IMG/VR virus record: IMGVR_UViG_3300038309_000159
Coordinates: 1 to 35,714 of that record
From: a virus
Length of the DNA stretch: 35,714 bases
Reading direction: 5' to 3' (one strand)
The position numbers and the translations under genes are program-made. The notes under the pieces were generated by a model. The model ran no database searches, had not been told where the DNA came from, and saw only the letters and a program-made list of their open reading frames with translations. Shown piece by piece: positions 13,566-21,383 of this stretch (within the stretch, counting starts at the first letter, position 1; the number at the start of each line of letters is the position of its first letter).

Positions 13566-15056
13566 TTATTTTCGTCCCCTTGCCAACTTTTTTAAGGCGG
13601 CGAAGAAGGCGTTCTGTCCGTGCCGTTTACTTTTCAACGCCTCGTACATCTGCTCATCAACCGTTCCACGGGCCATGATGTGGTGGACAAAAACCCGCGC
13701 TGACTTGTTTCCCTGGCGACGTAATCTGCGTATTAGCTGATCATAGTGGTCGTAGTCAAAGGTCATCGCAAACAGGCAGACGTGCGATCCCACGTATTGC
13801 AGGCCATCGAGACCATGCGCTGCCGACTGGGGGTGGACAAATAACAGCGGCATCTTACCGGTGTTCCACTGCTCAATGATCTTATCAGTCTTCTTGGCTG
13901 CGACCCCACTTCCGATGACCGGGGTGTCTTTACCAAAGTGCTCGAGCAGCCTTGCCAACTCATGCTTAAAGTGGTACGCGACGATCAGTGGGCTTCCCTG
14001 CAGCTCCTCGATCAGTGACTCGAGTACATAAATCTTCTCATCGTGGAGCGTTACCCATTCGCGCTTCTTAGACACCTTGACGAGCTGCCCGATCTCAGGA
14101 TCGAGGAAGATCGAACCGCCAGCCACCTGGCGGCACTTGATACTTGCCACGCCGGAGTTCGCCGCCACCACCGTCTTATCGGCGATCTGGGCAATCAGCT
14201 CGTCCTCCAACTCACTGTAAACCGCATACGCCTCCGGCGGTAGGTCGACGTAGATGTTGTTTTCAACTACCTTGGGCATCTTCAGGTAATCATCGGCGTC
14301 CATACGCAGCGCCAAAGGTGCCAGGCGCTTGTAGATCTTGTCATCCGCCCCCTCTTTCAGCACCCAGCTGTAACCGTCGTAGCTAGGGTTGAAGTAGTTG
14401 CGACGGTAGTGGGTGACGTACTGCCCCAGTGCGTTGCCTTCATCCAGAATGTAGCATTGACCAAAGAGATCAAGAAGACCGTTAGCAGCCGGTGAACCGG
14501 TCAAGCCCCAGCGTCGTCTAAACGTACGAAGCACCAGCTTCAGTGACTTGAATCGGTTGCTAGACTGGTGCTTAAACTTCGAAAGCTCATCAATGACCAG
14601 GGTGTCGAAACCCAGCTTCTTCCAGCGGCGCATATCAACCCGTACCTGAGTTTTCACGCGACCCGTCTTCGTGGTGATCTTGATCTTCTCCACTCCCAGT
14701 AACCAATCCAGTCCCTCGGGGTTGATGATGTAGATGTCAGCCTCCTCCTGCAGCAGCTCGTCCTTCTTCGGCCCATGGAGGATAACGTACTTGAGACCGT
14801 TGAAGTCGGTCCACTTGTTGATCTCCTTCGGCCACACGTTGTAGCAGACCCTGACGGGCGCGATCAGTAGAACCTTGTCGATGATCTTTTTCTGCTTTAG
14901 GAGCTTAATACACGCAAGAAGGATCGATGTCTTCCCCAAGCCGGGATCGAGAAACAGCGCTCCGGCGGCGTGCTTTAGCAGGAACCGGATCGCCTTTTTT
15001 TGGTACTCGTGCGGCTTCCAGGGCTCCGGCAATGGCTTCAATGGCTTCAGTAACAT
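13566..15056 (-). CDS. SNF2-like SF2 DNA helicase
   Basis: 496 residues from ATG 15056; ATG 15077 is also possible and neither has a clear SD. WKPHEYQ (Q-motif region) is followed by Walker A DPGLGKTS, motif Ia LLIAPVRVCYNVWPKE, a DELS variant of DEAH/DExH (IDELSKFKHQSS), motif III LTGSPAANG, and C-terminal motifs including LIVAYHF, SAAHGLDGLQ and QLIRRLRRQG (motif VI). The layout is that of phage SNF2-type helicases, which remodel or unwind replication intermediates. It is encoded next to a VRR-NUC nuclease, a frequent pairing. Its first ~50 codons overlap that gene in another frame. Confidence 0.9.
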   Translation of the reverse strand: MLLKPLKPLPEPWKPHEYQKKAIRFLLKHAAGALFLDPGLGKTSILLACIKLLKQKKIIDKVLLIAPVRVCYNVWPKEINKWTDFNGLKYVILHGPKKDELLQEEADIYIINPEGLDWLLGVEKIKITTKTGRVKTQVRVDMRRWKKLGFDTLVIDELSKFKHQSSNRFKSLKLVLRTFRRRWGLTGSPAANGLLDLFGQCYILDEGNALGQYVTHYRRNYFNPSYDGYSWVLKEGADDKIYKRLAPLALRMDADDYLKMPKVVENNIYVDLPPEAYAVYSELEDELIAQIADKTVVAANSGVASIKCRQVAGGSIFLDPEIGQLVKVSKKREWVTLHDEKIYVLESLIEELQGSPLIVAYHFKHELARLLEHFGKDTPVIGSGVAAKKTDKIIEQWNTGKMPLLFVHPQSAAHGLDGLQYVGSHVCLFAMTFDYDHYDQLIRRLRRQGNKSARVFVHHIMARGTVDEQMYEALKSKRHGQNAFFAALKKLARGRK

Positions 15057-15315
15057 GATCGCATACCACCACGTCATAATTGAGATTAGACAGCACCTGG
15101 TGCATATAAATCTGCTTCTTCCTGGGTTTCAGGTCGTAGCGTTTAAACTCGATGAAAAGCGGTCGGCCACCTGGTATCAAGAAAAGACGATCTGGCCACC
15201 CCGTTTCACCTTTCACGTTGAGCTTTATGCTACGGACACCCATGTCGAGCGCCCGCTTTACCGTATTACGTTCGATACTGGATTCTAGTGGATCAGCTCG
15301 GGCGTAGATGGGCAT
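14905..15315 (-). CDS. VRR-NUC domain nuclease
   Basis: 136 residues from ATG 15315 (GAGG at 7 nt). The core is GWPDRLFLIPGGRPLFIEFK at about 39-58, with the PD and the E-x-K catalytic pair of the PD-(D/E)XK fold, followed by Gln68 in KKQIYMHQVL. That defines the VRR-NUC family, structure-specific nucleases of phages and of FAN1. Typical phage members end near residue 95; here about 50 extra basic residues overlap the helicase gene for 152 nt. The tail may be the result of a lost stop codon. It partners with the helicase downstream. Confidence 0.88.
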   Translation of the reverse strand: MPIYARADPLESSIERNTVKRALDMGVRSIKLNVKGETGWPDRLFLIPGGRPLFIEFKRYDLKPRKKQIYMHQVLSNLNYDVVVCDHVTEAIEAIAGALEAARVPKKGDPVPAKARRRSAVSRSRLGEDIDPSCVY

Positions 15316-15853
15316 AATGGGTCCTCAACAACTGGATCGCGTGAAGAGCTTGGGTCTTCGCATCATCTAATGCGTTGTGGTAAACACCTACACGATCTGG
15401 CAACAAAACGTCTCGGTAAAGACCTTTCAGAGTTCGGTAGCACCTGGCGTTGTAAAATTTCCACGGGGCTTCAACTCCGGTTGCGAGATAAGCAGCCTCC
15501 AAGATTGGTTGGTCGAACGCCGCTCCATTCCCCCAAACAGAAACTTTCCCCAAATCAAATTGACTGAGCCACTGCGTAAAGCTGCCTAGAGCATGGGGAA
15601 GCGGCGTAGCTTTTCCATCCGCGCCAGTACGTGAAAGAATATCACGAGCTTCTGGTGATTGGTTGCTCCACCAAGTTACCGTATCATCATCCACAACCAA
15701 GTTTGCCGCGAGACAACTTTCACGACTGATTTCGATATAAAACTCGGAACCGAGTTCATCATCGTCCTTACTAAAAGCAACCGCCCCAATCGAAAGAACT
15801 ACGCATCCAGCATGCGTTCCTAATGTTTCTAGATCAATCATTACATCATTCAT
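15293..15853 (-). CDS. DnaQ-fold 3'-5' exonuclease (Rv2179c-like)
   Basis: 186 residues. Asp7 and Glu9 in MIDLETLGT form the first metal site; VVLSIGAVAF follows; TVTWWSNQSPEAR is the W-W-x-x-Q element of the Rv2179c/DexA-like group; GNGAAFDQPIL supplies the second acidic site; and HNALDDAKTQA near the C-terminus is the H-x-x-x-x-D motif. These are DEDDh exonucleases acting on DNA or RNA 3' ends. It overlaps the VRR-NUC gene by 23 nt and the upstream small gene by 8 nt. Confidence 0.9.
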   Translation of the reverse strand: MNDVMIDLETLGTHAGCVVLSIGAVAFSKDDDELGSEFYIEISRESCLAANLVVDDDTVTWWSNQSPEARDILSRTGADGKATPLPHALGSFTQWLSQFDLGKVSVWGNGAAFDQPILEAAYLATGVEAPWKFYNARCYRTLKGLYRDVLLPDRVGVYHNALDDAKTQALHAIQLLRTHYAHLRPS

Positions 15854-16061
15854 CTTCTTTCCTCTTTAAGGTACAAGTACTTGAAATAATTTCACAGTTA
15901 ATACGCCGTCGCGCGCACCACCAGAGAAGATGGGAGGCGGGATAGCCGACGAGCCATGCAAAGTGGTGGTCGGCTTCTACGACCTGGCCGTCTCGTGATG
16001 CCACCCGTCCACGAACGATGTCACCGTGCACGTTGGTTATATATGAAAGTCGGTACACCAT
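15846..16061 (-). CDS. Small hypothetical protein
   Basis: 71 residues from ATG 16061, with GAGGTG upstream; the frame opens at 16115 but the RBS picks 16061. It reads as beta strands (YRLSYITNVHGDIVRGRVAS) with a Trp/His-rich centre and a Lys-rich end. There is no recognised family. It lies between two nuclease genes of the replication cluster. Confidence 0.65.
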   Translation of the reverse strand: MVYRLSYITNVHGDIVRGRVASRDGQVVEADHHFAWLVGYPASHLLWWCARRRINCEIISSTCTLKRKEDE

Positions 16062-16071
16062 TAGAAGCACC

Positions 16072-16821
16072 TCAGAACTTACATTGACCGCCGCCGCCAG
16101 CTTTATTTGAAGCACGATAGAAGCACCACCGGCACTTGTTATTCGGGCGCGGTGGGAACCGTGTGTCGTTCATCATAGGCCGCACACGCTTGTTCCACAG
16201 TTTCTTCAAGCGCGGGATGTCAGCTCGCGTGTAGACCAGCTCCTCATCATGCGACGGGAAGATGAGATCCTGATCCAAATAGCAGAGACGTGGCTTCACC
16301 GCCTCAAGATGCGGATGCAGGAGCAACGCGGCCAGGGCGTACAGCTCAAGCTGCTCAAGGTAATCGTCATGCAGGTCTTGATGGAACTTACCCGTCTTCC
16401 AGTCCGTGACGATCATAACGTCATCAGACTCGTGGTGCGCGCAGTCCAGCTTGATCCTGACCCAACAGCCTACCCAGTTATCCCACCTGGTTTCGTCCCA
16501 CTCCTTTGTAAAGGCCCAACTGTCCTCCACCACCATACCGCTGATGGCTTTTTTGTACTGCTTCCGAAGCATCTTGAATTCGTCGGTAAAACCCTTCAAC
16601 TCAGCTGGCAACCGTGACGACGCTCCTTTGATGTAGTGCTCGGCCAGTTCATGGATATGCGAACCACGTTCCATCGCCTCGTTCTTCGGTTCAGCGATCT
16701 TATCCAGGTATTTCAACTTCGCCTTGAAGGGACAAAGCCGGTAATCGATATATCGGCTAAATGACCAGCTGGTGAACTTGGTCGGCTTCTTAAACGTTCC
16801 ACGTGGTTTGGGTGCTGCCAT
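16072..16821 (-). CDS. PD-(D/E)XK nuclease, Cas4/RecB-like with Cys cluster
   Basis: 249 residues from ATG 16821 (AGGTG at 6 nt; GTG 16830 and ATG 16824 also in frame). SWSFSRYIDYRLCPFKAKLKYL at the N-terminus carries the first Cys; MERGSHIHELAEHY provides the family His/Glu helix; VTDWKTGK is the catalytic D-x-K; CRWCFYRASN and a final Cys (QCKF) give three more cysteines. One N-terminal plus three C-terminal Cys is the [4Fe-4S] arrangement of Cas4 and AddB-like nucleases. It probably acts as an exonuclease in phage recombination or replication. There are no cas genes here. Confidence 0.88.
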   Translation of the reverse strand: MAAPKPRGTFKKPTKFTSWSFSRYIDYRLCPFKAKLKYLDKIAEPKNEAMERGSHIHELAEHYIKGASSRLPAELKGFTDEFKMLRKQYKKAISGMVVEDSWAFTKEWDETRWDNWVGCWVRIKLDCAHHESDDVMIVTDWKTGKFHQDLHDDYLEQLELYALAALLLHPHLEAVKPRLCYLDQDLIFPSHDEELVYTRADIPRLKKLWNKRVRPMMNDTRFPPRPNNKCRWCFYRASNKAGGGGQCKF

Positions 16822-16874
16822 CATAATCACCTATTTTGGTTATGTGAGCGATCTTGTCTGCTGCCTGGTTGAAA

Positions 16875-17186
16875 CTACGGCACCTTCTTACGCCGTCTGA
16901 ATTTTCGTATTGAGTTCACCTTGGGGCTGACCGGTTCAAGGTGGGCGGGGTTACAACATGCCCGAACTTCGCAGAGGTGGTCAAGCTGCCAGCGTCGGAT
17001 ATCGCGTCCAGTAAGAAGCTCGAAGACGAGCCGGTGAGCCATGAACCGAAGACCTTTCCACCTGATTCGCATGTAGCCGTTGGGCGTGGGGTCGGCGTCT
17101 ACGATCCAGCAGCCACGTTCGGTAACCTGAATTCGGCTGGTAATGCGCTCTGGCAACTTCGCATAGAGGTCTTCGATATCTGTCAT
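16875..17186 (-). CDS. HNH homing-type endonuclease
   Basis: 103 residues. GCWIVDADPTPNGYMRIRWK is the usual N-terminal part, followed by MAHRLVFELLTG and the catalytic DHLCEVRACCNPAHLEPVS (H-N-H core with paired cysteines). A basic C-terminus follows. This is a free-standing HNH enzyme of the kind that spreads between phages. Its start overlaps the DNA polymerase stop by ATGA, so it is translated with the polymerase. It lies outside any intron or intein that I can see. Confidence 0.9.
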   Translation of the reverse strand: MTDIEDLYAKLPERITSRIQVTERGCWIVDADPTPNGYMRIRWKGLRFMAHRLVFELLTGRDIRRWQLDHLCEVRACCNPAHLEPVSPKVNSIRKFRRRKKVP

Positions 17187-19111
17187 GCCACCAGTCTCCC
17201 CTTCTTATCGTAGTCCTCCAGCTCGGCCCAGTTGACGTCGCTGACCTTTCCTTCCGACAAGATCGGTACATCGAACTCAACGCTTTCCATGGCCTCGCGC
17301 AACTTCTCCATCTCGGTGCGGTAGAGCTTCTTGGGTACGCTGACAGTGATCTGGTCGTGTACGTTGAGGATGATCCGCGCTGATGGGTGCTTCACCGCGT
17401 GATAGCGAATAATTGCCTCCTTGGTGCAGTCAGCTGCCGAACCCTGAATGAGCACGTTGACCAGCTTGTAGTCGTATTGACGAATTCGACCGTCAACCAG
17501 GCGCGGTGGTTCACAGTAGTACTCACGACCACCCCACGTCCGAATCGGCTCGTCAAGTTTTGCCCTGGTCTTCATGTCCTTGTACATCTCCTTCAAACCG
17601 GGGTAAAGCTGCAGAACGGCGTTCTTCAACCCGCGTGCCTCACCTACTTCCATGTCATTCTTCAACGCCAGCTTACCCACTCCCATCCCGTAGATCAGAC
17701 CAAAGTTGGTGTTCTTCACCGGCTTCCGATCGTATACTCTTCCTACCTTCGCCAGCTCCTCCTGGGTTGAATCATGGAAATCGATCCAGGGATTTTCAGC
17801 ATAACGCTCTAAGAGGTAACCACCGTCGAAGTGAGCCAGGATACGAAGCTCCTGCTGACTGAAATCGCGATCGATGAGAATCTCATCCGGGAAGGGGACG
17901 ATGTACCCACGGACGCACGGCAGCGGGGGAAGATCTGGGAAGGGACTACGCGGTAGGTCGCGCGCTTTCTTCTTATCCGGTTCATCATGCTTAAAGATGG
18001 CCTCGAAGACCTTGGGAATGTTCTGGAAGTTAGGCGTACTAGAGAGCCGTCCAGTTCGGGTGCCTACGTTGTCGCCACCCTTCGGACCGCGTACCTGGTT
18101 CCAGGTGGTGTAGATCAAACCACCCGACCGCTCCGCCACCGCCAGCCACGGCTTCATGAAGGTACCCAGACACGTACTCAGCTGCGCCCGGTACTTCAGA
18201 ACGCCTAGTAGTACCTTGTCGGTAACGCCCAGCAGGAGCGCCTCCTTGTTGGTCTGGTACTTCCCAGTAGGCGTCAATGGCATCAAACCGGGGTCAGCCT
18301 TCTTAACCTCGATCAGCGCCTTGATCAGCTGCTCACCGGAGTCCAGGTTGAGATCAGGACCGGCGCGTAGCTGACGACGTAACCAGGTATCAAGCTTCTC
18401 CTTCACCTCCTCATACATAGCCACGTCGTGACGTAACCGGTTCAGGTCGACCGGCAGCCCCTGGCGTTCCATCTCAAGCAAGATAGGCAGCAGACGCCGC
18501 TCGCGGTCATAGGCGTCTTGCATCTTACGATCTTTCGTCCGTTTGTGAAGCAGCTTGTACAGGGCGTACGTCCGGTCGACGTCACCGATCGCGTACGGAC
18601 CTAAGAGCTTAACCGGGGCGTAAGCCAGGTAGCGTCCGTAGTAATGCGCGGAGTTCTGTGATTTGCTGATCTTCACGCCGTGGATCGGCTGGTGCTTAAG
18701 AAGCCACTCGCCCACCTCGTCACGCTCTTCTGGCGCTATTCCCAACAACCGTTCAGATGATTCCTTCAGGCCCAGCTTGCGTTGATGGGGGTCATCCAGG
18801 AAGAGCAGGAAGAGGGTATCGTGGATCTGGTTCCACCTTGGTAGTGGTAGTCCGAAGTGGACCTCAGCCACATCTAAGTCAAACTTGGCATTTTGAAAGA
18901 GAATACCGCCAGGGTGGTTCCACGCCTTCTTTAATTCGGTGTACGCCTCTCCCCAGCTGTGGGTGTTCCCTACGGCGTGGCCCCATGCCAGGTAAACAGC
19001 TTTCTTGTTGGGCCACTTGATGGCGACCCCCACCGGACTGGGTGGGTAGTCGGGACGACCTTCGATGCCAAGGCCCTCGAAGTCGACGGTGACAGGCGGT
19101 GGTAAGCGCAT
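17183..19111 (-). CDS. DNA polymerase I family (family A) with 3'-5' exonuclease
   Basis: 642 residues, the size of phage replicative pol A without a 5' nuclease domain. The exonuclease has Asp10 and Glu12 (VDFEGLG), NAKFD (Asp78) and Tyr173-x-x-x-Asp177. Polymerase motif A is DFSQQELR (Asp416), the O-helix is Arg462...Lys466...Phe470 (NFGLIYG), and motif C is VHDQ (His585, Asp586, Gln587), where most pol A enzymes have HDE. Phe470 rather than Tyr predicts discrimination against ddNTPs. It is the phage's replicative polymerase. The RBS is GAGGG before ATG 19111. Confidence 0.95.
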   Translation of the reverse strand: MRLPPPVTVDFEGLGIEGRPDYPPSPVGVAIKWPNKKAVYLAWGHAVGNTHSWGEAYTELKKAWNHPGGILFQNAKFDLDVAEVHFGLPLPRWNQIHDTLFLLFLDDPHQRKLGLKESSERLLGIAPEERDEVGEWLLKHQPIHGVKISKSQNSAHYYGRYLAYAPVKLLGPYAIGDVDRTYALYKLLHKRTKDRKMQDAYDRERRLLPILLEMERQGLPVDLNRLRHDVAMYEEVKEKLDTWLRRQLRAGPDLNLDSGEQLIKALIEVKKADPGLMPLTPTGKYQTNKEALLLGVTDKVLLGVLKYRAQLSTCLGTFMKPWLAVAERSGGLIYTTWNQVRGPKGGDNVGTRTGRLSSTPNFQNIPKVFEAIFKHDEPDKKKARDLPRSPFPDLPPLPCVRGYIVPFPDEILIDRDFSQQELRILAHFDGGYLLERYAENPWIDFHDSTQEELAKVGRVYDRKPVKNTNFGLIYGMGVGKLALKNDMEVGEARGLKNAVLQLYPGLKEMYKDMKTRAKLDEPIRTWGGREYYCEPPRLVDGRIRQYDYKLVNVLIQGSAADCTKEAIIRYHAVKHPSARIILNVHDQITVSVPKKLYRTEMEKLREAMESVEFDVPILSEGKVSDVNWAELEDYDKKGRLVA

Positions 19112-19147
19112 AAAACCCTCGAACAGCTGACACGATGGGTATGGGTA

Positions 19148-19342
19148 CTACTTGATAGTTGACTCCGGTGCGAACTTTAAGCCGCAATTTTCGCACACCA
19201 CCTCACGAAAAAACTGGGTAAAGCTGAATAGATGTGGAATACGATCCCACTCGTAAAGTGGATGGAAACTGGTCTCATCATGTCCGTCGACCCGTATCAC
19301 CTTCTCACCTCCGCACACGGGACATTGATTACTTAGGTTCAT
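19148..19342 (-). CDS. Small zinc-ribbon protein
   Basis: 64 residues from ATG 19342. CPVCGG near the N-terminus and CENCG near the C-terminus form a four-Cys zinc ribbon, with a Phe/Tyr-rich segment between. Function is unknown. It is encoded just upstream of DNA polymerase and may act with DNA or the replisome. The start overlaps the upstream gene by 14 nt. AGGAG lies 13 nt from the ATG, a loose spacing, so the start is less certain. Confidence 0.65.
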   Translation of the reverse strand: MNLSNQCPVCGGEKVIRVDGHDETSFHPLYEWDRIPHLFSFTQFFREVVCENCGLKFAPESTIK

Positions 19343-19550
19343 TTGGTACACCCAGCTCCTGACGCTCACGAGCTGCCCGAACCCGGTTTAACCGGCTATA
19401 GATCCGGCGAATGAACATGGTGCGGCAACGCCCCTTCTGCTCCGCCTCGAGGAGTTCTCGGCATCTGGCTTCATCGGCGGTTCGGAGGTCGTCATTCAAC
19501 GAAACCCAGGATGTTAAAGCTGGCAGGCCCACTGGTTTCTTACGGCTCAT
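19329..19550 (-). CDS. Small basic hypothetical protein
   Basis: 73 residues from ATG 19550, with GGGAG at 6 nt. It is an Arg-rich, mainly helical protein with two cysteines (ARCRELL, GRCRTMF). No known family is seen. It is the first gene after the terminator hairpin at 19566-19602 and no promoter of the TTTACA type is visible before it, so the polymerase cluster may depend on read-through. Confidence 0.65.
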   Translation of the reverse strand: MSRKKPVGLPALTSWVSLNDDLRTADEARCRELLEAEQKGRCRTMFIRRIYSRLNRVRAARERQELGVPNEPK

Positions 19551-19565
19551 AAACAACTCCCAAAA

Positions 19566-19602
19566 TTAAAAAGACCCGGTGGTAAAGGCGGCCACCACCG
19601 GG
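19566..19602 (-). terminator. Intrinsic terminator after the SSB-like gene
   Basis: CCCGGTGGT (19575-19583) pairs perfectly with ACCACCGGG (19594-19602), a 9-bp stem with a 10-nt loop. On the - strand it is followed by TCTTTTTAATTTT. It begins 15 nt after the stop of the gene at 19618-20451. Confidence 0.9.
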
Positions 19603-19617
19603 CGTAGGACGGGAACC

Positions 19618-20451
19618 TCAGTACTTACGGGGCGAGCGCTTGGCCGGTCGGCGAGAGGCCGGGGCGACTTTCGCCTTTCCACGGGCACCGCGTTTGGGGG
19701 CAGCCTCCTCGGTATCCAGCTGGTAGGGGAACTCAATAACGCTCTTCGCCTCCTGGTTCCGAGCGATGATAGCGCCCATCAGGTCGTCAGGCACGTTGGT
19801 CATCGGTTCGAAGAGAATCGCAAACTGGTTCTTGGGATCGGGTACCACCTTCACCTTGGTAATGATACCGTACGGAGGGCGTCGAAGGGTCTGGGCCACC
19901 TGCTTGACAAAGTTAGCGTACCCCTTCACGCTCGTCACCGACAGCTTCATGTAGGCCAGAGGCGTGCTCTCGAAGTGCTCAATCTGATCGAACAGGTCGA
20001 GTTTCCCGTCCGCGGTCAAGGTACCGGCTGGAATCATCGCCAGACGCCGGGTGTTCCGGCATGCCTTCCCACGGCCCTTATCCGCGGTTCCCCACTCGTT
20101 CATCTCGCAGGTGGCGCACAGGTCAGAAACCGCCTGGCCTGCCTCCTTCACGATGAGATGGGGTTCCATCGTCTTCTCGTCACGACCGAACGCGAAGCAG
20201 GTGGGCGGAGCCGGGTTGTCGGGATCGTACTCCTCCTCATAATAGATGTTCTCCATGATCCCGTCGACGATGATAACAGCCATCTCGTTGTTGGGAAGGG
20301 GCGCATCGTTCCAAGTCAGGATCCCGCCGCGAACGCTGAAGAACTGACCTCCTCCAACGTTCGCCTCCATTGCCGCAGCGGCTTCGGCCTCCTTGGCAAG
20401 TTGCTCGTCCCAATTTGCTACTGCTTTTGATGTGGTTTTACGTGCAGCCAT
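19618..20451 (-). CDS. Conserved phage replication protein, probable ssDNA-binding role
   Basis: 277 residues from ATG 20451 with TGGAG at 7 nt; the frame opens at 20499. The N-terminus is Lys/Ala-rich, then GGGQFFSVRGGILTWND, a beta-rich body, and a CATC...CRNTRR cluster (about residues 112-135) that can bind zinc. A strongly basic C-terminus (KRGARGKAKV ... KRSPRKY) follows. Proteins of this pattern are common in phages next to replication genes and are often taken as SSB-like, but the acidic SSB tail is absent. The function is inferred from context. It ends directly before a strong terminator, consistent with high expression. Confidence 0.7.
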   Translation of the reverse strand: MAARKTTSKAVANWDEQLAKEAEAAAAMEANVGGGQFFSVRGGILTWNDAPLPNNEMAVIIVDGIMENIYYEEEYDPDNPAPPTCFAFGRDEKTMEPHLIVKEAGQAVSDLCATCEMNEWGTADKGRGKACRNTRRLAMIPAGTLTADGKLDLFDQIEHFESTPLAYMKLSVTSVKGYANFVKQVAQTLRRPPYGIITKVKVVPDPKNQFAILFEPMTNVPDDLMGAIIARNQEAKSVIEFPYQLDTEEAAPKRGARGKAKVAPASRRPAKRSPRKY

Positions 20452-20495
20452 TGAAGTACTCCACTGCCTTATGATACGCGAAAAGGTCGCGCGCC

Positions 20496-20942
20496 TCAAT
20501 TCAACTTCGAAGGGTCAATCTTCTGAAGCGGAATTTCCACCTTTTTCACCACCTGGTTCAAGTCGTTCAGCTCCTCATCATTCAACCCACCTACTACCTC
20601 CGCCACCTCCGGGAGAACCGATTCAATGCAGGTTGCCATCTGCTCACGTACCGGGACGAAGATAGCAGCCAGCGCAGGTTTAGACCCCATTGCGAAGTTG
20701 TTCGTGGAGATGGTCGAGCGCGTGTTGCCTGACTCATGCAAGACCGCGCTGTTGAAGGTCAACGCGACCACGCGCTCTGGAGAACGCTCAAGGCAGTCCG
20801 CCAACGACCGAAGATCAGATACGAGCTTCGTGAGCACGTGGGGCGGCAGCTCACTAAAGCAGCCCGCGTGCTCATTACGTGCCAGCTGCCATAACAGGTT
20901 CTCAAGTTGTTCAGAGGTGAGCTTTATCTCGCGTATGTCCAT
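20496..20942 (-). CDS. Hypothetical protein of the SSB-like cluster
   Basis: 148 residues. The N-terminal half is a helix-rich domain (LTSEQLENLLWQLARNEHAG), followed by a Ser/Thr-rich central segment and an acidic helix (EVAEVVGGLNDEELNDLNQV). No family is recognised. It starts 3 nt after the stop of the upstream gene and precedes the SSB-like gene, so it probably shares that transcript. Confidence 0.7.
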   Translation of the reverse strand: MDIREIKLTSEQLENLLWQLARNEHAGCFSELPPHVLTKLVSDLRSLADCLERSPERVVALTFNSAVLHESGNTRSTISTNNFAMGSKPALAAIFVPVREQMATCIESVLPEVAEVVGGLNDEELNDLNQVVKKVEIPLQKIDPSKLN

Positions 20943-20945
20943 GAT

Positions 20946-21374
20946 CTATACCTTCGTGCATGAGATGTCAATGACGTTGTAGTGCGTCACACCCGGAACC
21001 TCTTTCCCGCTCTCCCACATTTCCTGGATCGCGGAGTCACTTAGGCGACGTTGGAGCAGATCGAACCGGCCCGTCCGTTTGATGTACTTGAACGTTTTGT
21101 CCCAGTCCTCCGGTTTGGGGACCGCCCGCTTCGTGATCTTCACGTTCGCGATCTTACCCGCCACCCCTGACGCCTCAGACTTCGGCAGGGTGTCGATGAG
21201 ATGGTTCTTCAGCGCCTGGTACTCTGCCTCGACCACCGCCAGCTCGGCCTTCATCTCCTTTCGGCGTTCACGGATCTCATAGTACCGGTCGGCGCACGTG
21301 CCAAGGTTCTTAGGGAACTTGTAAGTCTTCGGCTTGGCAGATGCCTTAGGAGCCGGTTTTGACGTTGTAGCCAT
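20946..21374 (-). CDS. Conserved phage coiled-coil protein of the SSB cluster
   Basis: 142 residues with AGGAGG before ATG 21374. A Lys/Pro/Ala-rich N-terminus is followed by a coiled coil (YYEIRERRKEMKAELAVVEA), HLIDTLPKSEASGVAGKIAN, and RTGRFDLLQRRLSDSAIQEM with GKEVPGVTHYNV near the end. I recall this order from proteins encoded beside SSB-like genes in many phages; their function is not known. It may act as a replisome or recombination accessory factor. Confidence 0.75.
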   Translation of the reverse strand: MATTSKPAPKASAKPKTYKFPKNLGTCADRYYEIRERRKEMKAELAVVEAEYQALKNHLIDTLPKSEASGVAGKIANVKITKRAVPKPEDWDKTFKYIKRTGRFDLLQRRLSDSAIQEMWESGKEVPGVTHYNVIDISCTKV

Positions 21375-21383
21375 GTAAACCTC

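Noticed and set aside
19579-20430. 283-codon open frame on the + strand
   Set aside because: It is antisense to the SSB-like gene, has low-complexity Arg/Leu/His text and no RBS. The - strand frame has Cys clusters, an RBS and a terminator.
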